DNA of 31,178 nucleotides, taken from the NCBI GenBank assembly GCA_900540235.1, contig UQEY01000023.1, positions 1-31,178 on the forward strand. Reading direction: 5' to 3'. The notes under the pieces are model-generated. The model made no database searches, was not told the DNA's origin, and saw nothing but the letters and a program-made list of their open reading frames with translations. The translations under genes and the position numbers were made by a program. Source of the stretch: an uncultured Eubacteriales bacterium. Lineage in GTDB: Bacteria > Bacillota > Clostridia > Oscillospirales > Acutalibacteraceae. Positions 24,673 through 31,178 of the stretch are shown one piece after another. Within the stretch, counting starts at the first letter, position 1. Each line of letters opens with the position of its first letter.

Positions 24673-26125
24673 TTTGCTCCTCCTTTTCTTTTCGTGCCTT
24701 AATTTCTTCTTGTTCTTTGTCGATATGCTTTTCAACATTGATGAACGCAAGAATGATGATAAGAATAATTGCCGTAATAGTTTCAAGACCGACAAATGAG
24801 AATGTGATTGCGTTTTTTGTTGCAACACTTTGTACTGCTGCTACTGTTTCGCCATTAATAAGCGACGGAGCAACATATCCGCTTTTTGAAAGAAGCATAT
24901 TGAAAAGACCTGTAACAATTCCGACGCTTGTAACGGCAATAATGTTGTAAATCGACATTGCAATGCCGTCGCATCTAAAGTTGTTTTTCCATTCCAAATG
25001 GTCAAGTACATCTGCAAAAAGAGCCATAAATACATATGAACACGGAAGTCCGCCGATGTTTTTAATGAACTGACCGATGAGAACTACTACCATATTTGTA
25101 GGGCATATCCAACAAATTGCACTGCCGAGTGAATAAAGCACAAAGCCTGCCAAGGTTAAATTACGCTTGCCGAATTTCTTTGCAAGCGGCCAAACGGCAA
25201 ATATACCGATACCCATCGGAATACCGCCGATAACGGAAAGCATTGTTTGTGTTTTGCCGTCATTATATGTACCTAAAACATAGTTGCAAAAATAAACAAG
25301 ACCGAGGTTTTTAAACTGTGTGCCGACTGTGTAAATCAAGAAATAAAGCAAAATCAGCACCATATATTTGTCTGTGAAAATCGCTTTGAGCAGGTTTTTA
25401 TACGGTATTTTTTCCTCCTCTTTTTTGTTGATGTCCTCCATTGTTACACGCTCTTTTGTGAAATAATATTCCATAAGAGTAAGCGGCAAAGCAAGGCAGG
25501 ACAAAATGCTCATAGTAACTATCCATTTTGACTTGTCAACGCCAAGCTGAGGCGTAATGAGCATAGGGAAGATGAGCGCCACGATGATACCGCTCATCAT
25601 AATTGTTGAAATTTGATTAAATACGGAAAGTGAGCCTCTTTGTTCGGTGTTTCTTGTTGAAAGCGGCACCATAAGATTATGGCTCATATTGTAAATTGTG
25701 TATGCAAACGAATAGAAAAGATTATACGAAAGCATTACCCAAATTACCTGCACGGTTTCGTTGCCCTGCGGCACAACAAAAAGCAAAATACCGCTGATTA
25801 AAAGAAGCGGAGCAGAAAGCAAAAGCCACGGCCTTGCCTTGCCCTGTGCTGTTTTTGTGTGGTCGATAATATATCCCATTATTACATTTGTAATTGCGTC
25901 AATGATTTTTGAAATAATAGGGAATACGGTTAAAAACGCACCGCCCCAAATTGTTGTAAGCTTGAGCACATCTGTGTAATAAACATTAAGATATGTTGCA
26001 AGCACGGCATTTAAAAGAAGTGCACCGGACGGACCGAGCAAATAACCGAGCCATTTTTCACTTTTCATTACATCGTCACTTTTAACTCTGCTGTTTAAAA
26101 GCGGTGAACTTAATTTGTTTGTCAT
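24659..26125 (-). CDS. GPH-family (glycoside-pentoside-hexuronide) cation symporter
   Basis: A 488-residue integral membrane protein with about 12 hydrophobic segments and a charged C-terminal tail. Family signs in the first third are DAITNVIMGYIIDHTKTAQGKARPW (Asp near 71 and 83) and a central cytoplasmic loop around residues 215-240. GPH proteins import glycosides with Na+ or H+. As the first gene of the operon, before an intracellular rhamnosidase, it probably carries a rhamnoside such as a rhamnose-containing disaccharide. AAGGGG precedes the start. Confidence 0.9.
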   Translation of the reverse strand: MTNKLSSPLLNSRVKSDDVMKSEKWLGYLLGPSGALLLNAVLATYLNVYYTDVLKLTTIWGGAFLTVFPIISKIIDAITNVIMGYIIDHTKTAQGKARPWLLLSAPLLLISGILLFVVPQGNETVQVIWVMLSYNLFYSFAYTIYNMSHNLMVPLSTRNTEQRGSLSVFNQISTIMMSGIIVALIFPMLITPQLGVDKSKWIVTMSILSCLALPLTLMEYYFTKERVTMEDINKKEEEKIPYKNLLKAIFTDKYMVLILLYFLIYTVGTQFKNLGLVYFCNYVLGTYNDGKTQTMLSVIGGIPMGIGIFAVWPLAKKFGKRNLTLAGFVLYSLGSAICWICPTNMVVVLIGQFIKNIGGLPCSYVFMALFADVLDHLEWKNNFRCDGIAMSIYNIIAVTSVGIVTGLFNMLLSKSGYVAPSLINGETVAAVQSVATKNAITFSFVGLETITAIILIIILAFINVEKHIDKEQEEIKARKEKEEQNESN

Positions 26126-26252
26126 AATTTTTCCCCTTTAAATAAATTCTATTGAATATAAATCAAATTTTCCTTTGCCGAAAAATCGAATTGAAAGTTC
26201 TTGTTTATAAACATCACCTCTTGACTTTTTCGTCTTGTTCGTTTACACTTTA

Positions 26253-26298
26253 ATTATAGCAACACTATGTTGGTTTAACAATCATCAGTTTACATAAT
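26253..26298. promoter_or_regulatory. Overlapping divergent promoters with palindromic operator
   Basis: Minus strand, for the rhamnose operon: TTGTTA (26281-26276), 17 bases, TATAAT (26258-26253) with a TGn extension. Plus strand, for the regulator: TTGGTT (26270-26275), 17 bases, CATAAT (26293-26298). The perfect palindrome CAACA-CTA-TGTTG (26260-26272) lies in the minus-strand spacer and touches the plus-strand -35, a typical place for a TetR-type repressor to block both. A wider imperfect pair, TGTTGGTTT (26268) and AAACCGACA (26309), is also present. Confidence 0.6.
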
Positions 26299-26343
26299 AA
26301 TGGTCATAAAACCGACAGAAACACAAAGAAGTGGTGGAATAAT

Positions 26344-26913
26344 ATGAATACTAAAAATAATCAGAGAACTCGACTTTCCAAATTGCTGTTCAAAAATGCG
26401 TTGATGGACTTGCTTAAAGAAAAAGGCTCAGTGGCAAAAATCTCCGTAAGAGAACTTTGTGACAGAGCCGAACTTAACCGTTCAACCTTTTATGCTCATT
26501 ATAATGAACCAAAAGATTTGCTTTATGAAATTGAAACGGAACTTCTTGACGCAACAGAAGAACATTTGAAAAAAATCGGCGAAGAAAATGATGCGGGAGC
26601 TCATAAATATATTCTGTCGTTTTTGCAATATATCAAGCAAAACGATAAGCAGTTTCGCACTCTTTTAATTGATTGCGCCGACCCTGATTTCCGTTCTCGT
26701 TTTATGCAGCAATCAATTATTCAGTTTGTCAATAACTTAAAAATCGAACTCCCCAAAGAGCTTGAACAATATATTTTTTCATATATACTCAACGGCAGTA
26801 CGGGAATTATCATTCAGTGGATACGCTCCGACTACGCAGTAAATGAAAATGAAATAGTCAACCTTCTTTTTTCAATCAACCAAAGCGCACTTGTTAATCT
26901 TGATTTGATATAA
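26344..26913 (+). CDS. TetR/AcrR-family transcriptional regulator
   Basis: This 189-residue protein has an N-terminal TetR helix-turn-helix at about residues 18-60 (KISVRELCDRAELNRSTFYAHY) and an all-helical C-terminal ligand domain of about 120 residues. It is divergent from the rhamnose operon and separated by 218 bases holding overlapping promoters and a palindrome, so it most likely represses that operon and itself and is released by a sugar-derived ligand. Rhamnose regulators are usually AraC, DeoR or LacI types; a TetR member is less expected. The ribosome site is weak (GGTGGA). Confidence 0.85.
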   Translation: MNTKNNQRTRLSKLLFKNALMDLLKEKGSVAKISVRELCDRAELNRSTFYAHYNEPKDLLYEIETELLDATEEHLKKIGEENDAGAHKYILSFLQYIKQNDKQFRTLLIDCADPDFRSRFMQQSIIQFVNNLKIELPKELEQYIFSYILNGSTGIIIQWIRSDYAVNENEIVNLLFSINQSALVNLDLI

Positions 26914-26987
26914 CAAGAAATATTGTAATAAAAAAGGACTGTTTCAAACGGTTTGCCTTATGAAAAAACATTAAAATAACAGCTAAA

Positions 26988-27037
26988 AACCTCTCGGTAT
27001 AATGTGAGACTTTGTAATCACACCGGGAGGTTTTTTA
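26988..27037 (+). terminator. Terminator after the TetR gene
   Basis: CCTCTCGGT (26990-26998) pairs with ACCGGGAGG (27022-27030), one G-T pair, with an inner GTGA/TCAC stem, then six T residues. The remaining 120 bases to spoVT show nothing else clear. Confidence 0.88.
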
Positions 27038-27160
27038 TAAAGTAATAATAAATTTGAAAGTTGCGATTTTACAAAAAATAACAATTCGGCTTGGGTATTA
27101 AATCTGATTTATTGTGCAAAATATTACAGAAAAAACACGATAAAATTGGAGAGATATAAT

Positions 27161-27697
27161 ATGAAAGCAACAGGAATAGTAAGAAGAATTGACGACCTGG
27201 GCAGAATTGTTATTCCAAAAGAAATTCGCCGCTCGTTCAGAATTAAAGAGGGTGACCCATTAGAAATTTTCACCGATGCCGAGGGGGAGGTTATTTTCAA
27301 AAAATATTCGCCGATAGGGGAGCTTTCAAATTTTGCGAGCCAATATGCCGAAGTGCTGCACAAAAACGGCGGTTTGCCGATTGCGATTATGGACAATGAC
27401 CATGTTGTTGCGGCTTCGGGTATAAGCAAGCGTGAAATTCTTGAAAGACGGGTTACAAAAAATCTTGAAGAAATTATGGAGCACCGAGCAATTCACATTG
27501 CAAACAACAAAATTCCTGCCATAAATGCGATTGAGGGTTATGACAGAAAAGCGAATGTGGTTTATCCTATTATATACGGCGGAGATGTGTCGGGTGCCGT
27601 TTGTATGATTGAGGACGAAAATCACACATTGCCCAGCGAAACGGACATTAAACTTGTTCAGGTTGCGGCAGCGTTTTTGGGCAAACAGATGGAATAA
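27161..27697 (+). CDS. spoVT: Stage V sporulation protein T
   Basis: SpoVT is a DNA-binding regulator of late forespore gene expression. The 178 residues have an AbrB-type swapped-hairpin domain at 1-50 (ATGIVRRIDDLGRIVIPKEI) and a C-terminal GAF-like domain (about 55-178), the same plan and length as B. subtilis SpoVT. The start at 27161 follows GGAGAG at seven bases; an in-frame TTG at 27146 is not supported. The longer GAF-bearing form separates it from plain AbrB. Its presence says the organism belongs to a spore-forming lineage. Confidence 0.93.
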   Translation: MKATGIVRRIDDLGRIVIPKEIRRSFRIKEGDPLEIFTDAEGEVIFKKYSPIGELSNFASQYAEVLHKNGGLPIAIMDNDHVVAASGISKREILERRVTKNLEEIMEHRAIHIANNKIPAINAIEGYDRKANVVYPIIYGGDVSGAVCMIEDENHTLPSETDIKLVQVAAAFLGKQME

Positions 27698-27706
27698 ATG
27701 TTTGTG

Positions 27707-27746
27707 CACTTTACACAAAAAATGCAAGTAATATTTGTGTAAAGTG
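27707..27746. promoter_or_regulatory. 13-bp perfect inverted repeat between spoVT and the YczE-like gene
   Basis: CACTTTACACAAA (27707-27719) and TTTGTGTAAAGTG (27734-27746) are exact complements around 14 bases. It starts ten bases after the spoVT stop and ends 29 bases before a -35 box. Without a following T-run it is more like an operator than a terminator, though either is possible. Confidence 0.6.
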
Positions 27747-27775
27747 TTACATAGATAGAAAGTACAAAAAAGGTA

Positions 27776-27803
27776 TTGATTTTTGAAATTGTGAAGCTAT
27801 AAT
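27776..27803 (+). promoter_or_regulatory. Sigma-A promoter of the YczE-like gene
   Basis: TTGATT (27776-27781), 16 bases, TATAAT (27798-27803), about 50 bases before the gene. Confidence 0.65.
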
Positions 27804-27853
27804 GTAGGCAATGAGATGAAAAACAAAGGAACGCACGAGGTGCTAAAAGGCAG

Positions 27854-28702
27854 ATGAAAAGATTTCAAGACGAGGCATACGGATACATAAAAGATATGTT
27901 TACCCAGCACCATATGGTGAAACGAGTGGTTCTCTCCCTTATCAGTATCATTGTTATGGGTTTTGGAATTTCAATGTTTTCCTTGTCGGGTTTCGGTGTT
28001 GACCCTTTCACTTCAATGAATATGAATGTAGCAAGCACAATCGGCATGGGCTTCGGTACATATCAAATGATAATAAATCTTGTTATTTTGGTTTTTGTCA
28101 TTATTGTGGCGCACAGAGGTCTTGTCGGGGTCGGAACAGTGTTTAATATGGTTGGTTGCGGTTACACCTGCGAATTCTTCCAAAGCCTGTTTGAAAAGAC
28201 CGTCAGTGAGCATTATACTTACGCTTTACGAGTACCCCTTCTCGTTGTCGGTATAATCACTCTTTGCTTTGCTTGTTCATTATTCTTTACGGCAAATGTC
28301 GGAGTCGGTCCTTATGATGCATTAAGTTTTATGCTTGCGAGGTCGACGAAGTTTGAATATAAATGGATGAGAGTTGCTACCGACATAACGGTTGTGCTTG
28401 TAGGTCTTATAGTCAGCGGCGGACTTGTTGCGATATTTAAAGGCGATTTGTCCAAAGTTAAAAATATCGGCATAGGCACGATAATAACGGCTTTTTGTAT
28501 GGGACCGCTCATCAACTTCTTTAACAAGAATGTTTCAGCTAAGATATTCAATGTCGATTATGAAAAAATCAGCAAAGATGTTGCATTCTTTATGCTTAGA
28601 GGTGCGATGGTTAAAAACTCGGTGCCAAGGCATACTAAAAGGACAAAGTTTAATAACGATTCAACACCTGTTGAAGTTTTAAATCAGTCAACAAGGTTGT
28701 AG
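27854..28702 (+). CDS. YczE/YitT-like integral membrane protein
   Basis: This 282-residue protein has about five hydrophobic segments between residues 24 and 205, containing repeated glycine-rich turns such as FGVDPFTSMN and VGVGPYDAL, a hallmark of the YczE/YyaS membrane family. Its biochemical role is not known. The C-terminal 60-70 residues are charged and soluble. The start has AAAAGG only three bases upstream and GAGGTG further away, so the start is moderately sure. It is transcribed alone from its own promoter and followed by a terminator. Confidence 0.8.
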   Translation: MKRFQDEAYGYIKDMFTQHHMVKRVVLSLISIIVMGFGISMFSLSGFGVDPFTSMNMNVASTIGMGFGTYQMIINLVILVFVIIVAHRGLVGVGTVFNMVGCGYTCEFFQSLFEKTVSEHYTYALRVPLLVVGIITLCFACSLFFTANVGVGPYDALSFMLARSTKFEYKWMRVATDITVVLVGLIVSGGLVAIFKGDLSKVKNIGIGTIITAFCMGPLINFFNKNVSAKIFNVDYEKISKDVAFFMLRGAMVKNSVPRHTKRTKFNNDSTPVEVLNQSTRL

Positions 28703-28765
28703 GAATTAATTTTTCTCAACCTTTTTATATATACCAATTACGTTTTCACATAAATTTTACCCCTT

Positions 28766-28810
28766 AAAAGAGAGAGGCACTTCGTTGATTCGGAGTGCTT
28801 CTTTCTTTTT
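28766..28810 (+). terminator. Terminator after the YczE-like gene
   Basis: AAAAGAGAGAGGCACTTCG (28766-28784) pairs with CGGAGTGCTTCTTTC and the following T-run (28791-28810), with three G-T pairs around a TTGATT loop. Confidence 0.85.
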
Positions 28811-28915
28811 ATATTCGGTTATATTCAATTTGCTTTATGAATATAAATATCTCGGCATATTGCACTAAAAATATAAAAATATTATATATAATATGTTAAA
28901 AATAGCCTTAACCTA

Positions 28916-28944
28916 TTGACTAATGTTGAAAATTATTATACAAT
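28916..28944 (+). promoter_or_regulatory. Sigma-A promoter of the EF-G-like gene
   Basis: TTGACT (28916-28921), 17 bases, TACAAT (28939-28944), 33 bases before the start; TATACA overlaps two bases upstream. The leader is very short, leaving no room for a riboswitch. Confidence 0.7.
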
Positions 28945-28977
28945 ATGCACAAATAGTAAAAATAAGAGGTAACTTTT

Positions 28978-31029
28978 ATGGGCATAAAATCAGAAAATAT
29001 AAGAAATATAGTTTTTGCGGGTCACGCTTCAAAGGGTAAAACCACTCTTTGCGAGGCATTGCTTAATGTTGCCGGCACCACTGAAAGAATGGGCAAAACT
29101 CTTGACGGAAATACTGTACTTGATTTTGATGCTGAAGAAAAGAAAAGAAAAATCAGCGTTAACAGTGCGGTTGCTTCATTTGAATATAAGGGTAAGAATA
29201 TCAATTTGATTGACACTCCGGGTCTTTTTGATTTCGCAATGGGAAGCCAAGAGGGTATGAGAGCTGCAGATACGGCTGTTATCGTTGTTTCTGCTCGTTC
29301 GGGTCTTGCGGTCGGCGCTGAAAAAGCGTTTAAAAGTGCAGGTTCTCACGGTCTTTCCCGTATTTTTGTAACAACTAAAATGGAAGATGAAAGAGCCGAT
29401 TTTTATAAGAGTTTTAACGGAATTGTAGCAAAGTTCGGCACTCAGGTTTGCCCTGTTGTTGTTCCTATTATTAAGGACGGCAAGGTTGCCGCTTACTACA
29501 ATATGATTGAAGATAAGGCTTATGAGTATGACTCAGTGAAGCGCAAAGAATCATCACTTACTCACGATGACGAAGCTCGATTTGAAGCTATTAAGGCTGT
29601 TTTTGCCGAGGCTGTTGCTTCAAGTGATGAAGAACTTATGGAAAAATATTTTGAAGGCGAAGAACTTACTGCCGATGAAAAGATTAAAGGTCTGAAGCTC
29701 GGTGTTGCCGACGGTTCTATTATTCCTGTTTTTGCACTTTCGGGTATTACGGGTATTGCCTGCGATATGCTTCTTGATTTTATTGCAGATGTTTGCCCTG
29801 CTCCTAAGAGCGAATATGCTATTGACAAAGACGGCGAACCTGTTGAGCTTACACCTGATGAAAACGGACCGCTTGCTGCCGTTTGTTTTAAAACCGTTGC
29901 CGACCCGTTTATCGGCAAACTTTCGTACTTTAAGGTTGTCAGCGGCAAGTTTAATCAGTCTACCCCTGCTTTTAATGCAAACACAGGCAAGGAAGAAAGA
30001 ATGGGCAAGATTATTAAGCTTTTCGGCGCTAAGCAAAATGATGTAAGCGAGCTTACTGCGGGTGATATCGGTGCGGTTACCAAGCTTTCGGGCTTTTCCA
30101 CCGGTGATACGCTTTGCTCGGCAAATAATGTTGTTAAGCTTGACGGCGTCAGCGTTCCTACTGCCACATATAAGGTTGCGGTTTCTGCTGTTAAAAAAGG
30201 TGAGGAGGAAAAAATTGCTTCTTCTATCGCAAGGCTTTGCGAAGAGGACCCGTCACTTGCATATACCAATAATATTGAAACGCATCAGCAAATTTTCTCC
30301 GGTCTTGGTGAACAGCAGATTGATGTTGCCGTTTCAAGGCTTAAAGATAAATTCGGCGTTGAGGCTAAGCTTGACGCACCAAAGGTAGCTTACCGTGAAA
30401 CTATAACCAAAAAAGTTTCCGCTCAGGGCAGGCACAAAAAGCAGAGCGGCGGTCACGGTCAATTTGGCGATGTATTTATTGAATTTGAACCGTACGACAC
30501 TGAAAAACTTTTGTTTGCTGAAAGAATTGTCGGTGGCTCTGTTCCTAAAAATTTCTTCCCTGCGGTTGAAAAAGGACTGGGCGAATGTATGGAAAAGGGC
30601 ATACTTGCAGGCTATCCTATGGTTGGTGTTAAGGCTACGCTTTATGACGGCTCTTACCACCCGGTTGACTCCAGCGAAATGAGCTTTAAAATGGCGGCTT
30701 CCCTTGCGTTTAAAGAGGGAATAGCAAACGCTTCTCCTGTTCTTCTTGAACCTATCGTTACGCTTCGTGCTGTTGTTAATGATGACGCTATGGGCGATAT
30801 TATCGGCGATATTAACCGTAGGCGTGGTCGTGTTCTCGGTATGAACCCGACAGGTGACGCTAACCAGGAAATTATTGCGGAAGTGCCGGAGGCTGAAATG
30901 AGCACATTCTCAACCTCTATGCGCCAAATTACTCAGGGTAGGGGCACATTTACTACCGAATTTGCAAGGTATGATAGAGTGCCGGAGCATATTGCTCAAA
31001 AAATTATTTCTGAATCAAATTCTAACTGA
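28978..31029 (+). CDS. Elongation-factor-G-like GTPase (EF-G paralogue)
   Basis: The 683-residue chain has the full EF-G plan: a GTPase domain, a beta barrel (about 290-370), domain III, domain IV with GGHGQFGDVFIEFEP (about 495-510) and domain V. It differs from translational EF-G at key sites. The P-loop is GHASKGKT (15-22) instead of the usual GHVDHGKT. DTPGH has become DTPGL, so Leu83 replaces the catalytic histidine. The base-recognition NKxD is TKME (133-136). It is monocistronic, not next to rpsL/rpsG/tuf, which also says it is the accessory copy. It may act on ribosomes without normal translocation; its role is unknown. Confidence 0.88.
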   Translation: MGIKSENIRNIVFAGHASKGKTTLCEALLNVAGTTERMGKTLDGNTVLDFDAEEKKRKISVNSAVASFEYKGKNINLIDTPGLFDFAMGSQEGMRAADTAVIVVSARSGLAVGAEKAFKSAGSHGLSRIFVTTKMEDERADFYKSFNGIVAKFGTQVCPVVVPIIKDGKVAAYYNMIEDKAYEYDSVKRKESSLTHDDEARFEAIKAVFAEAVASSDEELMEKYFEGEELTADEKIKGLKLGVADGSIIPVFALSGITGIACDMLLDFIADVCPAPKSEYAIDKDGEPVELTPDENGPLAAVCFKTVADPFIGKLSYFKVVSGKFNQSTPAFNANTGKEERMGKIIKLFGAKQNDVSELTAGDIGAVTKLSGFSTGDTLCSANNVVKLDGVSVPTATYKVAVSAVKKGEEEKIASSIARLCEEDPSLAYTNNIETHQQIFSGLGEQQIDVAVSRLKDKFGVEAKLDAPKVAYRETITKKVSAQGRHKKQSGGHGQFGDVFIEFEPYDTEKLLFAERIVGGSVPKNFFPAVEKGLGECMEKGILAGYPMVGVKATLYDGSYHPVDSSEMSFKMAASLAFKEGIANASPVLLEPIVTLRAVVNDDAMGDIIGDINRRRGRVLGMNPTGDANQEIIAEVPEAEMSTFSTSMRQITQGRGTFTTEFARYDRVPEHIAQKIISESNSN

Positions 31030-31059
31030 TTTCTTTATATCTCCTTTATTTCTTCAAAG

Positions 31060-31098
31060 CAAAACGGGCGAAGCAGTTTCAGCTTCGCTCGTTTTGTT
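31060..31098 (+). terminator. Terminator after the EF-G-like gene
   Basis: CAAAACGGGCGAAGC (31060-31074) pairs with GCTTCGCTCGTTTTG (31082-31096), one G-T pair, loop of seven bases, with T residues within and after the right arm. Repeat copy C begins right after it. Confidence 0.85.
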
Positions 31099-31099
31099 G

Positions 31100-31178
31100 T
31101 AAATTATAGTTTATCTTCACATCGGTTTCTCTCCTATCGACGGCGAAGCCGCCACTTCCCTCATCAGAGGGAAGCAAG
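31100..31178 (-). repeat. Partial copy C of the dispersed palindromic repeat
   Basis: TAAATTATAGTTT (31100-31112) followed by sequence that in reverse complement matches copy B from about 12412 to 12480 with few differences, including CTTCCCTC-TGAT-GAGGGAAG. It is inverted relative to copies A and B, and cut by the window end. Confidence 0.85.

Noticed and set aside
24673..24828. N-terminal extension of the rhamnosidase
   Set aside because: It lies entirely inside the transporter gene in another frame, while a strong ribosome site and a family-like N-terminus mark the ATG at 24672.
28811..28915. Possible small RNA or riboswitch before the EF-G-like gene
   Set aside because: The stretch is very AT-rich, shows no stable paired structure, and lies upstream of the promoter, so it is not in the leader.

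Overview
The window reads as chromosomal DNA of a low- to mid-GC, spore-forming Clostridia-type Firmicute, probably a gut Oscillospiraceae/Ruminococcaceae relative. This placement is inferred from strong GGAGG-type ribosome binding sites, sigma-A promoters, an argCJBDF-carAB operon, SpoVT, a GPH symporter beside a cytoplasmic GH78 rhamnosidase, and dispersed palindromic intergenic repeats. Both ends of the window lie inside copies of one repeat family, so this may be a whole contig whose assembly stopped at repeats.

Layout: (1) 1-1293, minus strand: a three-gene phage lysis cassette (membrane/coiled-coil protein, holin-like protein, CHAP-SH3 endolysin) with no other phage genes. (2) 1398-12299, plus strand: an arginine/carbamoyl-phosphate operon argC-argJ-argB-argD-argF-carA-carB. 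The last reading frame runs directly into a complete DapF-like domain, giving a 1343-residue CarB-DapF fusion that lacks the first DapF catalytic cysteine. Two intergenic gaps of this operon hold hairpin repeats, and the 3' end of argJ is duplicated downstream with only synonymous changes in its coding part. (3) 12309-12490: a MITE-like repeat. (4) 12547-16047, plus strand: uvrC, then rsmD-coaD and a coiled-coil protein. (5) 16107-26125, minus strand: a tightly packed seven-gene rhamnoside catabolic operon, in transcription order GPH symporter, GH78 alpha-L-rhamnosidase, two SDR-type dehydratase/epimerase-like proteins (one with a C-terminal zinc ribbon), rhaB, rhaA and rhaD. A divergent TetR-family regulator (26344-26913) and a palindrome inside the shared promoter region suggest local control. 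(6) 27161-31029, plus strand: spoVT, a YczE-like membrane protein and an EF-G-like GTPase with altered G3 and G4 motifs.

How the genes work together: argJ/B/D/F plus carAB convert glutamate to citrulline through the acetyl-recycling route; argG and argH are not in the window. ArgD enzymes often also perform the succinyl-DAP aminotransferase step, so a DapF domain on CarB could tie arginine and lysine/peptidoglycan precursor supply together. In the rhamnose locus a rhamnoside would be imported, cleaved in the cytoplasm, and the rhamnose isomerised, phosphorylated and split to DHAP and lactaldehyde. The two SDR genes have no place in this canonical route and are the best candidates for undescribed chemistry here.
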